Positions 41,701 to 51,356 of a stretch of DNA of 64,000 nucleotides are shown piece after piece. Every line of letters starts with the position of its first letter. The first letter of the stretch is position 1. The stretch spans positions 51,240 through 115,239 of the forward strand of contig NZ_SRYZ01000008.1 of NCBI RefSeq assembly GCF_004793475.1, given 5' to 3'. The notes below the pieces were generated by a model. It had not been told where the DNA came from and ran no database searches. It worked only from the letters and a program-made list of their open reading frames with translations. Position numbers and translations under genes: made by a program. The stretch comes from Bacteroides muris (ex Afrizal et al. 2022) (lineage in GTDB: Bacteria; Bacteroidota; Bacteroidia; Bacteroidales; Bacteroidaceae).

Positions 41701-42231
41701 ATGAGTATAGTCTATTTGGTTCGAAAGAAGGTTTTCCGCACGGCGGAAGGGGTGAAGCAACTTTATTATGCAGTGCAGCGTGTGCTGCAACAGCGTGGAG
41801 GTGTGACGGCGGAGTTGCTGGCGCAGCGTATGGCATCCAGAAAAGGCATGAGCCCGGGAGATGTGCAGGGTGTATTGATAGATTTGCCGAAATTTGTAGA
41901 GGAAGCGCTGATGGAGGGAGAGTCGGTGACCATTAAGGGGCTGGGTTCCTTCCATGTGGCGGTGACGAGTGACGGGTTTGAGCATCCCGACGATGTGATG
42001 CCGGGCAAGGTACGCTTATCCCGCGTCTATTTTCGTCCGGACAGGTCGCTGGTGGCGAGGCTGAACAGCGGGATGGATTTCTACCGTTATCCACTTAGCC
42101 GATATTTCCCTCACGATATGTTGCGGCCGGAAACACTGAGAAAGGAGCGGGCCGAGGGAAAGACGGGAATTCCGGATGAGGGTTTGGTTGGGATGGAAAA
42201 TGATGCGGCGGACTTTTCGGGGGAGGAGTGA
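41701..42231 (+). CDS. HU-family DNA-binding protein
   Basis: 176 residues from ATG at 41701 (MSIVYLVRKKVFRTAEGVKQ). HU/IHF-like fold: helix pair (QLYYAVQRVLQQRGGVTAEL), then EGESVTIKGLGSFHVAV as the beta-arm base and VRLSRVYFRPDRSLVARLN. It is of the long Bacteroides 'HU-related' type with an extra C-terminal tail of about 45 residues. Such proteins bend DNA. It is followed 3 nt later by the YjbR-type gene. Confidence 0.88.
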   Translation: MSIVYLVRKKVFRTAEGVKQLYYAVQRVLQQRGGVTAELLAQRMASRKGMSPGDVQGVLIDLPKFVEEALMEGESVTIKGLGSFHVAVTSDGFEHPDDVMPGKVRLSRVYFRPDRSLVARLNSGMDFYRYPLSRYFPHDMLRPETLRKERAEGKTGIPDEGLVGMENDAADFSGEE

Positions 42232-42234
42232 GCG

Positions 42235-42618
42235 ATGAATGTGGAAGAATTCAGAGAATACTGTCTCTCCTTGCCGGGAGTGAGCGAGAAGATGCCTTTC
42301 CTTAATGTGGCCGACAGATACAGTCGTGATGTGCTTTGCTTTTATGTGGGCGACAAGTGGTTTTGCTTTGTCAATATCGAAGTGTTCGATTTTTGCTGCC
42401 TCAAGTGCCGTCCGGAGGAATCGGCGGAACTGCGGGTGAGGTACGAGGGAGTGAAGCCGGGGTGGCACATGAACAAGAAGTATTGGAACAGTGTGTATTT
42501 CAACTACGATGTACCGGACGGCATTATCCGGGAACTGGTGGAACGCTCCTATCGGCTGGTTGTGGAGAGCCTGCCGAAGAGAGACAGGGAGCGCTATACT
42601 CCCATACACTCTCTATAA
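42235..42618 (+). CDS. MmcQ/YjbR family protein, second copy
   Basis: 127 residues. Same plan as the protein at 7739-8095: REYCLSLPGVSEKMPFLN, FCFVNIE, CLKCRPEESAELRVRYEG, NKKYWNSVYFNYDVPDG. Cotranscribed with the HU-type gene. Its last 25 nt overlap the end of aroB on the other strand. Confidence 0.87.
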   Translation: MNVEEFREYCLSLPGVSEKMPFLNVADRYSRDVLCFYVGDKWFCFVNIEVFDFCCLKCRPEESAELRVRYEGVKPGWHMNKKYWNSVYFNYDVPDGIIRELVERSYRLVVESLPKRDRERYTPIHSL

Positions 42619-43655
42619 AAGTCGAACATCTCGAAGATTGTCTCCTTGTCTGCCGTCTGGTTGAGGCAGATGTCGCCCACTTCTTTCAATAAGGTGAAGT
42701 TGATGACTCCGGCGGTATTCTTCTTGTCATGCTTCATCAGTTCGTAGAGCTGGTCATACTGTTTGCAGTTGAAGGCGAAGCTGCCATAATTCTCTTTGAC
42801 GAACTGGATGGTCTGGCGCATCTTGTCCTTCGGAAATCCGGTCTTTATATAAGAAAGGTATAGTTCGCAGACCAGCCCCCATGCCACTGCATAACCGTGC
42901 AGCACCGGACGGCTTTCGGCAAGGGCAAGGCTTTCGAAGGCGTGTCCCACGGTGTGCCCCAGGTTCAAGGCTTTGCGGATGCCGTGTTCCAGCGGGTCTT
43001 CTTCTACGATGTGTTCCTTTACCTGCACGGAACGTCCTACCATGGATTTCAGCAGGGCGTAGTCTGTCTTCTCCGTATCAAAGGCCAGCAGTTCCGCCAG
43101 ATGTTTCGGAGTACTGATGAGGCCGTGCTTCAGCATCTCGGCATAGCCGGAGAAGAAGTTATGGGCATCGAGGCTGCGCAGGAATTCGGTTTCCAGCAGA
43201 ACGCAGGCGGCGGGAGCAAAGACGCCGATTTCATTCTTCAGACCGTTGAAGTTGATGCCCGTCTTGCCTCCCACGGAAGCGTCGACCATGGCGAGCAGCG
43301 TAGTGGGAACGTTGATGTAGGCGATTCCCCGCTTGAAGGTGGAAGCGGCAAAACCGCCGAGGTCGGTCACCATGCCCCCGCCCAGGTTGATGAGCAGGGA
43401 GTGGCGGCTGGCCCCTTTCTCACTCAAGGCTTGCCATACGGCAGCCAGAGTTTCCAGATTCTTGTGCACGTCTTCCGCCCCGATAACAATCTCTTCCGCT
43501 CCTTCCAGCGCGGGGATGCCGTCCAGATGCGGGCGGCAGAGGCGGTGGGTATGCTCGTCGGTAAGGATGAAAAGCTTGTCGTGGGGGCACTTCTCTATGG
43601 CATGCGTCAGGCTGTTTGCCAGTCCTTCGCAAAGGATTACTTCTTGTTTACTCAT
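42594..43655 (-). CDS. aroB: 3-dehydroquinate synthase
   Basis: 353 residues; it cyclises DAHP to 3-dehydroquinate in the shikimate pathway. NAD-binding LINLGGGMVTDLGGFAASTF (about 96-115), PTTLLAMVDASVGGKTGIN, GYAEMLKHG, and the metal-binding LNLGHTVGHAFE with His residues. A complete enzyme. aroA lies 21 kb away, so the pathway genes are scattered. Confidence 0.96.
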   Translation of the reverse strand: MSKQEVILCEGLANSLTHAIEKCPHDKLFILTDEHTHRLCRPHLDGIPALEGAEEIVIGAEDVHKNLETLAAVWQALSEKGASRHSLLINLGGGMVTDLGGFAASTFKRGIAYINVPTTLLAMVDASVGGKTGINFNGLKNEIGVFAPAACVLLETEFLRSLDAHNFFSGYAEMLKHGLISTPKHLAELLAFDTEKTDYALLKSMVGRSVQVKEHIVEEDPLEHGIRKALNLGHTVGHAFESLALAESRPVLHGYAVAWGLVCELYLSYIKTGFPKDKMRQTIQFVKENYGSFAFNCKQYDQLYELMKHDKKNTAGVINFTLLKEVGDICLNQTADKETIFEMFDFYRECMGV

Positions 43656-43659
43656 CTTG

Positions 43660-43846
43660 TTAATTACAAATTACCAATTACTGATGTTACGGATTATGAA
43701 GGAAAGGGGGGCCTTCTTCATTATATTATGGTGCAAAGATAGCTCTTTTGGCAATAAAACGTTATCTTTGTCCCGTGAAATTCTATGGGAGCAAGGCGTT
43801 TCCGCCATCTGCCTCCTGCTGTTTGTAATTAGTAATTTGTAATTGA
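43660..43846. repeat. A+T-rich inverted repeat between aroB and membrane gene
   Basis: TTAATTACAAATTACCAATT (from 43660) pairs with 43825-43846, 20 of 22 positions, around a 143-nt interior. It is the same type of sequence as at 17591, 49192 and 56746. Confidence 0.6.
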
Positions 43847-43855
43847 TTGATAGAA

Positions 43856-44269
43856 ATGAGAGCATTACTTCCCGTTTATTGCCGTCCGCTGGGCTATTTC
43901 ATCATAGCTCTGGCGTTGTTCCTTCCTTTCATATTCCTATTGTGGGGAAAAGTGACAGATGCCAACTTGTTGTTTTACAAGGAATGCTCCAAACTCCTGA
44001 TGATGATGGGAGCGTTGATGATAATCTTTGCCTTGTCGAAGAACGAGAATAAGGAGATAGAGCAGGTGCGTAACAAGGCCACGCGCAATGCCATCTTTCT
44101 GACCGTTCTTTTTATCTTCGGCGGTATGCTCTACCGGGTGGCGCAGGGTGACCTCCTTTCGGTCGATTCTTCTTCTTTTCTCATATTTCTCATATTGGAC
44201 GTACTTTGCCTGGAATTTGGTATAAAGAAAGCGACGGTTGATAGATTATTTAAGCGGAATGGTCGATAA
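43856..44269 (+). CDS. Small membrane protein of unknown function
   Basis: 137 residues from ATG at 43856 (MRALLPVYCRPLGYFI). Four hydrophobic segments: FIIALALFLPFIFLLW, LLMMMGALMIIFALS, AIFLTVLFIFGGMLY, FLIFLILDVLCLEFG. Charged loop NENKEIEQVRNKATRN in the middle. No known family. Confidence 0.7.
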   Translation: MRALLPVYCRPLGYFIIALALFLPFIFLLWGKVTDANLLFYKECSKLLMMMGALMIIFALSKNENKEIEQVRNKATRNAIFLTVLFIFGGMLYRVAQGDLLSVDSSSFLIFLILDVLCLEFGIKKATVDRLFKRNGR

Positions 44270-44378
44270 ATGAAGCAAATCGTCATGTGGGGCATTAAAC
44301 CTTTTGCCCGGAAGTCTGTCAAATGGAACAGTGAATAAAAGGCATTGTTCATTTAAAGAATAGACAAAGAATAGACAC

Positions 44379-47303
44379 ATGAAGAAAATTATCACGGGGA
44401 TGGCGTTGCTGTTGGTAACAACGCTGTCTGCATTCTCACAGACCAAAAACATTACGGTATCGGGCCGTGTCGTGGAGGACACCAAGGAGCCTGCGATACA
44501 AGCTACCGTGCAGTTGCTTTCATTGCCGGACAGTGCCCAGGCATCGGGTACGGCCACTACGGCACAAGGTTATTTCACTCTTCCCAAAGTCAGTGCGGGC
44601 AAATACGTGCTGAAGGTTTCCTATATCGGATTCAAGAACCAGTACCTGCCCATGCATCTCTATGCCACGACGACAGCCAAGAACGTGGGTACCCTGACGC
44701 TGGAGACGGACGCCGTGATGCTGGTCGAGGCTGTGGTCACGGCCGAAGCGCCGCAGGTGCAGGTGGTGGAAGACACGCTGGTCTACAACTCATCCGCCTA
44801 TCGTACCCCCGAGGGAGCCATGCTCGAGGAGTTGGTGAAGAAGCTGCCCGGTGCGGAGATTGACGACGAGGGTAATGTGAAAATCAACGGTAAGGACTTG
44901 TCGAAGATTATGGTCGACGGAAAGGAGTTCTTCGGTGGAGACGTAAAGACCGGTCTGAAGAACCTGCCGGTAGATATGATAGAGAAGCTGAAAACCTACG
45001 ACAAGAAGTCCGATTTGGCACGTATCACCGGTATTGACGACGGTGAGGAGGAGACGGTGCTCGACCTGACCGTAAAGAAAGGCATGAACCAAGGGTGGTT
45101 CGGTAATGCCGACCTTGCCGGAGGTACGGAAGACCGCTATATGGGCCGCTTCATGCTGAACCGCTTCGTGGACAAAACCCAGGTGTCGATAGTGGGCTCT
45201 GCCAATAACGTGAACAACCAAGGCTTTTCAGGCGGTGGCGGCGGTCCGCGCTGGCGCAGAAACAACGGACTTACCGCGGCGAAAATGCTGGGTGTGAACT
45301 TCGCTACCCAGACCGATAAGCTGGAACTGGGTGGTAGTGCACGCTACAACTATCAGGATGGGGATATTGCAAGTATCGGTTCTACCGAGGACTTTCTGCC
45401 GGACGGCAATTCTTACTCCAACTCGAACAGCAAACAACGCAACAAAAACAAGAATTTCAATGCCGATTTCCGTATGGAGTGGAAGCCGGACTCAATGACG
45501 AACATCATCTTCCGTCCCAACTTCTCGTATGGCAAGACGGACAATCTTTCCGGTTCGGAGAGCGGCACGTTCAATGCCGACCCTTACAGTCTGGTGACCG
45601 ACCCCAATAACTGGCTGAATCTGGAGAAGATTCTCAATCCGGACGATGACCTGTTGAGGAGTGTCCGTATAAATGCCACCAACAGCGGTTCGCTGAGCGA
45701 CAACAAGAGTGTGTCTACGGATGCAACCTTGCAGTTGAACAGAAAGCTGAATGACAAAGGACGTAATGTCACGTTCCGTGGAAGGTTCGGTTATACCAAT
45801 AATGACAACAACCAGTATACGGAGTCGGAAACGCATTACTTCAAATTGATGAACTACTTGCAGACGGGAGACTCCGTACTGATTCGTAACCAATATATAG
45901 CCACTCCGACCAAGAACTACAATTACAGTGCACAGCTGACTTACAGCGAACCGATAGCCCGTGCCACTTTCCTGCAATTCAGTTATCAGTTTCAGTACAA
46001 GTATAGCGAGAGCGACAAGACGACGTACGATTTGCAAGGCTTTCCGGATTGGGGATTGTCAACCCTGCTTCCCACGGGATATGAAGAGCATGTGGTGGAC
46101 AGTCTGGGCAAGTATGCAGAATACCGCTACTACAACCACGATGCATCCGTGTCCTTGCGCTTCATCCGCGAGAAGTATCAGCTGAGCGCAGGCATGTCGT
46201 TCCAGCCGCAGCATTCCGTGTTGTCCTATAAGCGCGGCGACTATATGATTGATACCACCCGCAATGTGTTCAACTTCGCTCCGAATCTGGACTTGCGCAT
46301 CCGTTTCTCCAAGGTGAGCCAGCTGCGTATGACATATCGCGGCCGCAGCAGTCAGCCCAGCATGGAGAATCTGTTGCCGATTGTGGATAACTCCAATCCG
46401 CAGAATGTACGTATCGGTAATCCGGGCTTGAAGCCTTCCTTCACGCACAACATGCGATTCTTCTATAATACGTATAATGCCGAAAAGCAGCGCGGCATTA
46501 TGTCGCACGTCAATTTCTCGGCAACGCAGAATAGCATCAGCAACAGTCGTGTGTACAATTCGGAGACCGGCGGATGGACCACGACCCCGAAGAATATCAA
46601 CGGTAATTGGAATGCGTTCGGCATGTTCGGTTTCAATACGGCACTACCCAATAAGAAGTATACCATCAATTCCTTCTCCAATGCCAACTATCAGAACTAT
46701 GTGGCTTATCTGACGTCCGGTAAGGGAGCAGATGCCGTGGAACGGAAGAATACGACCACCAACCTGACACTGGGCGAACGTCTGAATGCCGCCTATCGTA
46801 ACGACTGGTTTGAATTCGGTTTGAACGGAAGCATCTCCTATTCAATAGAAAAAGATAAACTGACGCCTGACAATAACCAGGAGCCTTATACCTTCTCCTA
46901 CGGTGCCAACACGCAGATTTCCATGCCATGGAACATGACGCTCTCTACCAACATAGCCAACCAGAGCCGCCGCGGATATACGGACAGCAGCATGAACCGT
47001 AACGAGCTTATCTGGAATGCACAGTTGTCGCAGACTTTCCTGAAAGGGAATGCTACTGTCAGCTTTGAGATGTACGACATTTTGAAGAAGCAGAGTAACA
47101 TCAGCCGTTCGCTGACTGCAAGCGGTCGTTCGGTGTACGAATATAATGGCGTGAACAGCTACTGCATGCTTCACTTCATCTATCGTCTGAATATTTTCGG
47201 CAGCAAGGCTGCCCGCGAGAGAATGCAGGGCAGACGCGGCTTCGGCGGTCCGGGATTTGGTCCGGGTGGTCCTGGCGGTTTCGGAGGACGCAGGCCGTTC
47301 TAA
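44379..47303 (+). CDS. Outer-membrane beta-barrel / TonB-receptor-like protein
   Basis: 974 residues. Signal peptide (MKKIITGMALLLVTTLSAFS), carboxypeptidase-regulatory domain (about 25-110, GRVVEDTKEPAIQATVQLLS), plug (VVTAEAPQVQVVEDTL, then KINGKDLSKIMVDGKEFFGG), barrel to residue 940, and a Gly/Arg/Pro/Phe-rich tail (GFGGPGFGPGGPGGFGG). No SusD-like gene follows, so it is not a typical SusCD pair. The ligand is unknown. It follows the four-helix membrane gene on the same strand. Confidence 0.9.
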   Translation: MKKIITGMALLLVTTLSAFSQTKNITVSGRVVEDTKEPAIQATVQLLSLPDSAQASGTATTAQGYFTLPKVSAGKYVLKVSYIGFKNQYLPMHLYATTTAKNVGTLTLETDAVMLVEAVVTAEAPQVQVVEDTLVYNSSAYRTPEGAMLEELVKKLPGAEIDDEGNVKINGKDLSKIMVDGKEFFGGDVKTGLKNLPVDMIEKLKTYDKKSDLARITGIDDGEEETVLDLTVKKGMNQGWFGNADLAGGTEDRYMGRFMLNRFVDKTQVSIVGSANNVNNQGFSGGGGGPRWRRNNGLTAAKMLGVNFATQTDKLELGGSARYNYQDGDIASIGSTEDFLPDGNSYSNSNSKQRNKNKNFNADFRMEWKPDSMTNIIFRPNFSYGKTDNLSGSESGTFNADPYSLVTDPNNWLNLEKILNPDDDLLRSVRINATNSGSLSDNKSVSTDATLQLNRKLNDKGRNVTFRGRFGYTNNDNNQYTESETHYFKLMNYLQTGDSVLIRNQYIATPTKNYNYSAQLTYSEPIARATFLQFSYQFQYKYSESDKTTYDLQGFPDWGLSTLLPTGYEEHVVDSLGKYAEYRYYNHDASVSLRFIREKYQLSAGMSFQPQHSVLSYKRGDYMIDTTRNVFNFAPNLDLRIRFSKVSQLRMTYRGRSSQPSMENLLPIVDNSNPQNVRIGNPGLKPSFTHNMRFFYNTYNAEKQRGIMSHVNFSATQNSISNSRVYNSETGGWTTTPKNINGNWNAFGMFGFNTALPNKKYTINSFSNANYQNYVAYLTSGKGADAVERKNTTTNLTLGERLNAAYRNDWFEFGLNGSISYSIEKDKLTPDNNQEPYTFSYGANTQISMPWNMTLSTNIANQSRRGYTDSSMNRNELIWNAQLSQTFLKGNATVSFEMYDILKKQSNISRSLTASGRSVYEYNGVNSYCMLHFIYRLNIFGSKAARERMQGRRGFGGPGFGPGGPGGFGGRRPF

Positions 47304-47382
47304 AATACCTCTCTGCCACGGCTCTCTCATTGGAGGGAGTCAGAGGGGGGGAAGGGAGTTATCGCCCTTCGGGCTTAGGAGT

Positions 47383-47427
47383 TAAAGCCGATAGCCCTGT
47401 GGATGCAGAGCGATACTGTCGGCTTTA
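47383..47427. terminator. Hairpin after the outer-membrane gene
   Basis: TAAAGCCGATAG (47383-47394) and CTGTCGGCTTTA (47416-47427) pair with one G-T. No plain T-tract, but a CT-rich array starts at once. It probably marks the end of the barrel transcript. Confidence 0.5.
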
Positions 47428-47428
47428 G

Positions 47429-47591
47429 CTTCCTTTACCCCTCCTCTGGCTTTTTTGCTCTCTTTGGCTTCCTTTACCCCTCCTCTGGCTTTTTTGCTCT
47501 CTTTGGCTTCCTTTCAGCCCTCTTTGGCTTCCTTTCAGCTCTCTTTGGCTTCCTTTTAGTCTTCTTTGGGCTTCCTTTTAGCTCTCTCTAC
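47429..47591. repeat. CT-rich tandem repeat, six units
   Basis: Two 39-bp units (47429-47467, 47468-47506) starting CTTCCTTTACCCCTCCTCTG, then two 21-bp units (47507, 47528), a 22-bp unit (47549) and a last partial unit (47571). All begin CTTCCTTT. Likely unstable in copy number. Confidence 0.75.
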
Positions 47592-47710
47592 CCCTTCCCT
47601 TAACCTCCTCCGACTCCCTCTGGCTGCTTTAAATGAAAGAGTTGTGTCCTCTGTGTCTCTGTGTTTTTCTTTTTCTTTCATTTCATTTTTCGTACTTCAT
47701 TTCTTTTTCC

Positions 47711-47718
47711 TACATTTG
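47711..47718 (+). promoter_or_regulatory. -7 box of the cardiolipin synthase gene
   Basis: TACATTTG matches TAnnTTTG; no clean TTTG at the -33 distance (T/C-rich instead). Transcription would start about 14-20 nt before the start codon. Confidence 0.45.
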
Positions 47719-47736
47719 TTTCGCACTTAATCGTCT

Positions 47737-49182
47737 GTGAACATGCTTGATTGGAACTTCATAGCCAGCCAGATTGCTGCGATTGCCTTCGACGTTGTTT
47801 ATTTCGGGGCCATTATCGGAACGATTGTCGTTATTATCCTCGACAACCGCAATCCGGTGAAAACCATGGCATGGATACTGATATTGATGTTTCTTCCCAT
47901 CGTGGGACTGGTGTTTTACTTCTTCTTCGGGCGTAGTCAGCGCCGCATGCGTATGATAGGGAAGAAGAGTTACAGCCGCTTGTTGAAGAAACCTATGGCG
48001 GAATATCTGGCCCAGAATTCATGTGTACTTCCCATCAATTACAGCCGTCTCATATCCTTGTTCCGCAATATCAACCAGGCTTTTCCCTTCGATGGAAACC
48101 GGGTGGAAGCCTATACCCTGGGGCTTTTCATGCTGCAATCCCTGCTACGCGAACTGGGGAAAGCAACGAAGCATATCCACATGGAATTCTATATCTTCGA
48201 GGATGATGCCATCGGACGCTTGGTGCGCGATGTCTTGATGGAAAAGGCGCGTGCCGGGGTAGAGGTACGTGTGATTTATGATGATGTGGGTTGCTGGCAC
48301 GTTCCCAATAGTTTTTTTGAAGAGATGCGTGAGGCCGGTATTGAGGTACGCAGTTTCCTGAAGGTACGTTTTCCGCTTTTCACCAGTAAGGTGAACTATC
48401 GTAATCATCGGAAAATAGTTGTCATTGACGGACGTATCGGCTTTGTGGGGGGCATGAATCTTGCCGAACGCTATATGCGCGGATTCTCATGGGGCATCTG
48501 GCGAGACACACATCTGCTGCTGGAGGGCAAGGCTGTTCACGGACTGCAGACCGCCTTCCTGCTCGATTGGTACTTTGTGGACCGCACTCTGATTACTTCT
48601 ACCCGCTATTTCCCAAGAATAGAAAATTGCGGCACTTCCTTGGCGCAGATTGTAACGAGTGAGCCTGTAGGCCCGTGGAAAGACATTATGCAGGGTCTCG
48701 TCATGTCCATTTCCAGCGCAAAGAAATACTTCTATATCCAGACTCCCTACTTCCTGCCCACCGAAGCCGTACTTGTTGCCATGCAGACCGCCGCCTTGTC
48801 AGGTGTCGATGTGCGTCTGATGCTGCCTATGCGTGCTGATAACCGCTTGACGCATCTGGGTTCCTGCTCTTATCTGGCAGATGTGCTCTATTCGGGAGTC
48901 AAGGTCTATTTCTATAAGAAAGGATTCTTGCACTCTAAACTGATGGTTTCGGATGATGAACTGTCTACGGTAGGCTCCACGAATGTGGATTTCCGTAGTT
49001 TTGAACATAACTTTGAGGTGAATGCCTTCATCTATGACACGGAAACAGCGCTTCAGATGCGCGAAATCTTCCTTCAAGACCAGCGTGACTGCGTACAGGT
49101 ATTTCTGAAAAACTGGGTGAAGCGCCCTTGGTATTGTAAGGCGGCAGAGAGCGTGGTGAGGCTGATGGCGCCGCTTTTGTAA
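47737..49182 (+). CDS. cls: Cardiolipin synthase
   Basis: 481 residues. N-terminal membrane segments (FGAIIGTIVVIILDN; AWILILMFLPIVGLVFYFFF), then two phospholipase-D HKD motifs: HRKIVVIDGRIGFVGGMN and HSKLMVSDDELSTVGSTNVD. It joins two phosphatidylglycerols, or a related donor, into cardiolipin at the inner membrane. The start may be GTG at 47737 or ATG at 47743. Confidence 0.94.
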   Translation: MNMLDWNFIASQIAAIAFDVVYFGAIIGTIVVIILDNRNPVKTMAWILILMFLPIVGLVFYFFFGRSQRRMRMIGKKSYSRLLKKPMAEYLAQNSCVLPINYSRLISLFRNINQAFPFDGNRVEAYTLGLFMLQSLLRELGKATKHIHMEFYIFEDDAIGRLVRDVLMEKARAGVEVRVIYDDVGCWHVPNSFFEEMREAGIEVRSFLKVRFPLFTSKVNYRNHRKIVVIDGRIGFVGGMNLAERYMRGFSWGIWRDTHLLLEGKAVHGLQTAFLLDWYFVDRTLITSTRYFPRIENCGTSLAQIVTSEPVGPWKDIMQGLVMSISSAKKYFYIQTPYFLPTEAVLVAMQTAALSGVDVRLMLPMRADNRLTHLGSCSYLADVLYSGVKVYFYKKGFLHSKLMVSDDELSTVGSTNVDFRSFEHNFEVNAFIYDTETALQMREIFLQDQRDCVQVFLKNWVKRPWYCKAAESVVRLMAPLL

Positions 49183-49191
49183 TTGATGATT

Positions 49192-49254
49192 GATAATTGA
49201 TAATGGATAATTGACCGTGTTTGTTATGCAGTCAATTATCTATTATCTATTCTC
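49192..49254. repeat. A+T-rich inverted repeat between cls and rsmD
   Basis: GATAATTGATAATGGATAAT (from 49192, 24-nt arm) pairs with 49231-49254 with three mismatches around a 15-nt loop. It lies between converging genes and reaches into the first base or two of the rsmD end. Confidence 0.65.
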
Positions 49255-49786
49255 AATTAAAGAACGTGAAGTTCACGCTACCGTACACCCTTCTCTCCAC
49301 AAAGTGCGGATGTCCCTCGAAACTGTTTTTCTTTCCGTGTTCCAGAACAAAGAGGCCGTCTTTTTTCAGCAGATTGTTTTCGAAGATGAGGTCGGGCAGG
49401 GTTTCCAGCCCGGCAAGCTCGTAGGGAGGATCGGCAAAGATAAAGTCGAACTGCTCGCGTCCGCTCTTGATGTATTTGAATACGTCACCCCGTATGGGCA
49501 GGCACTTGTCTGTCTTTAGTTCTTGCAGAATTTTGCAGATGAAGGCGTAGTGGTCACGGTCTTTTTCCACGCTGATTACTTGGTTGCAGCCTCTGGATAC
49601 CAGCTCGATGCTGATGCTGCCCGTACCAGCAAAAAGGTCGAGGGCATGTACACCGTCCTCAAAGTCCATGTAGTTGGAAAGCACATTGAATAGATTCTCT
49701 TTGGCAAAGTCGGTAGTAGGGCGTGCCTTGAATGAGTGGGGGACGTCGAAACGTCTTCTTTTGTATATTCCGCTGATTATTCGCAT
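49253..49786 (-). CDS. rsmD: 16S rRNA (guanine966-N2)-methyltransferase
   Basis: 177 residues. MRIISGIYKRRRFDVP at the start, ALDLFAGTGSISIELVSRG as the SAM-binding site (about 48-66), and the catalytic DPPYELAG near 118. These are all typical of RsmD, which methylates G966 of 16S rRNA. It overlaps the end of the DUF3822 gene by 10 nt. Confidence 0.93.
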   Translation of the reverse strand: MRIISGIYKRRRFDVPHSFKARPTTDFAKENLFNVLSNYMDFEDGVHALDLFAGTGSISIELVSRGCNQVISVEKDRDHYAFICKILQELKTDKCLPIRGDVFKYIKSGREQFDFIFADPPYELAGLETLPDLIFENNLLKKDGLFVLEHGKKNSFEGHPHFVERRVYGSVNFTFFN

Positions 49787-50556
49787 AGGGTTATGGCTTG
49801 CAGGTCAAGATTAGTGGCGGGATTCATGATGAACACCTGCCGGATGAATTTTCGCAGTTCGGACAACAATAGCTCTTTGTCGTTCAGGTCACCGGTGAGG
49901 TGTAACTCATCGCGCTCCTGCTCGAAGCCAAGTTGTTTCCATATATATAATAGGTAATAGACGCAGTCGGATGTACTTTTGCATTTAAAGGAATTGGCAA
50001 GAAGCAGGTGCCCGCGTTCGTAGCTGTATACGTCTACGGCATCTTTTTGCAAGTATACATACATTTTCCGATTGTTGCCCAGGCGGCTCTTCGAGGAGAA
50101 GAACTCGATGAAAGGGCTGGCTTGGGAATAGAATTTTATATCGGGATGCCGTTCGCGGAGAAAGGAGTAGGCGCTTTTGTCCATGCCAAACAGTACGACA
50201 GTGTTGTTTTTATGCAGTATGTTGTATAGTACGGTTTCGTTTTCCCGTTTAGGGTGGTTGTGATAGAAGATAATTTCCGTTTGTTCGTCCTCGAAGAACT
50301 CCAGGGGAATGAACGTGAAGCGCTTGTCTGCCATGAGTACATTGACACGGTGGAAGGGGAGCTCCAGCCATTCCAGTTCGCGGAAGGTCTGTTTCAGATT
50401 GGCAGTGAGGGAGAGGGACTCGTCCACTTTCCTATTGTAGTAAGAAAATTCATCGTTCGCCAGAGGGTTGAACACAGAAAAAGAAAATCCATCCGTACTG
50501 AGACGGATGGATAATGTATATTGTTCCGATTTATTAAAATCAGTCGTTTCTATCAT
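49777..50556 (-). CDS. DUF3822 family protein
   Basis: 259 residues, soluble. It has the look of the Bacteroidota family DUF3822, thought to have an actin-like ATPase (ASKHA) fold: YTLSIRLSTDGFSFSVFNPL at the start and FIPLEFFEDEQTE in the middle. It almost always precedes rsmD in this phylum, as here with a 10-nt overlap. Function unknown. Confidence 0.82.
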   Translation of the reverse strand: MIETTDFNKSEQYTLSIRLSTDGFSFSVFNPLANDEFSYYNRKVDESLSLTANLKQTFRELEWLELPFHRVNVLMADKRFTFIPLEFFEDEQTEIIFYHNHPKRENETVLYNILHKNNTVVLFGMDKSAYSFLRERHPDIKFYSQASPFIEFFSSKSRLGNNRKMYVYLQKDAVDVYSYERGHLLLANSFKCKSTSDCVYYLLYIWKQLGFEQERDELHLTGDLNDKELLLSELRKFIRQVFIMNPATNLDLQAITLCE

Positions 50557-50574
50557 ACGTTTATCGGGATGAGA

Positions 50575-51261
50575 TTATTCCCAGTTACCGGCATTGTTGT
50601 TGGCTGTTTCCAGACTACCAATCATCAGACCGCAGTACTTGCCAAGTTTGGTTTGTACGTCCTTGATGTTGGCAATTTCCTGCTGATCCAGACCATTCAA
50701 ATAAACCTCGTACGGAGTCTTCACTTCGAGCAGACAGAAAGGAGCACCGGATTTAGCTGTATCATTCTTGATAGCCATTTCGAACTGTGCGCCGTTTCCG
50801 AAGGGAACATATCTCATGGAGTCAGCATTAAAACCTTTCGGGAAGATAGTGTCCAATACGGCTACCCACAGAGTATCACGCTTGAAGTTTTCCAATCCCC
50901 ATTTCTTGACATCGGCATAGTTGCCTGTCTTCTTGGCTTTATTGATAATGTTGATGGCTTTCTTTTCAGTCAGACCGTCTTCCAACTGTTTGTCATCCAA
51001 TTCACCTTGCTTGAAGATGAACGGAAGTTTCTGATGCTTGACAAAGTCAATCAGAGAGTCGAAGCTTTCAGTATATTGCTGGTTGTGTAAAGTACGATAT
51101 TCCAATTGTGCTTTACGGATGTCAATCAGACGTGCGATGACAGCTGCGTCTCTGTGCTTCTTTGCTTTTTCAAAGTTGATAGGACCCATAATGCTGGCGT
51201 AACAAATATAAATTAGCACCAAAGCACATAAGCCTAAAATGACATTAAATACTGTTTTCAT
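50575..51261 (-). CDS. Membrane-anchored protein of unknown function
   Basis: 228 residues. N-terminal membrane segment (VFNVILGLCALVLIYICYAS), then a helix rich in Lys/Arg (FEKAKKHRDAAVIARLIDIR) and a soluble alpha/beta part (GAPFCLLEVKTPYEVYLNGL). The long N-terminal helix after a membrane anchor recalls pilin-like proteins, but no prepilin cleavage motif is visible. 18 nt upstream of the DUF3822 gene. Confidence 0.75.
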   Translation of the reverse strand: MKTVFNVILGLCALVLIYICYASIMGPINFEKAKKHRDAAVIARLIDIRKAQLEYRTLHNQQYTESFDSLIDFVKHQKLPFIFKQGELDDKQLEDGLTEKKAINIINKAKKTGNYADVKKWGLENFKRDTLWVAVLDTIFPKGFNADSMRYVPFGNGAQFEMAIKNDTAKSGAPFCLLEVKTPYEVYLNGLDQQEIANIKDVQTKLGKYCGLMIGSLETANNNAGNWE

Positions 51262-51356
51262 GATAAATATGTTTTTTAGTTGTTATATTCGCACCGCAAA
51301 AATAAAAGAAATTAATTTAAAAACGATAGTTCCCCTTACTTTTTTCTGTTACAAAA

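Larger units (their letters stand above)
47304..47736. other. 433-bp gap with hairpin and CT-rich tandem repeat
   Basis: Holds the TAAAGCCGATAG hairpin (47383-47427), a pyrimidine-rich tandem array (47429-47591) and a -7 box for the next gene (47711-47718). The 66-codon frame over the array follows the repeats and is not a believable gene. Confidence 0.6.

Noticed and set aside
47403..47603. 66-codon hydrophobic frame
   Set aside because: Its Phe/Leu repeats come from the CT-rich tandem DNA repeat.
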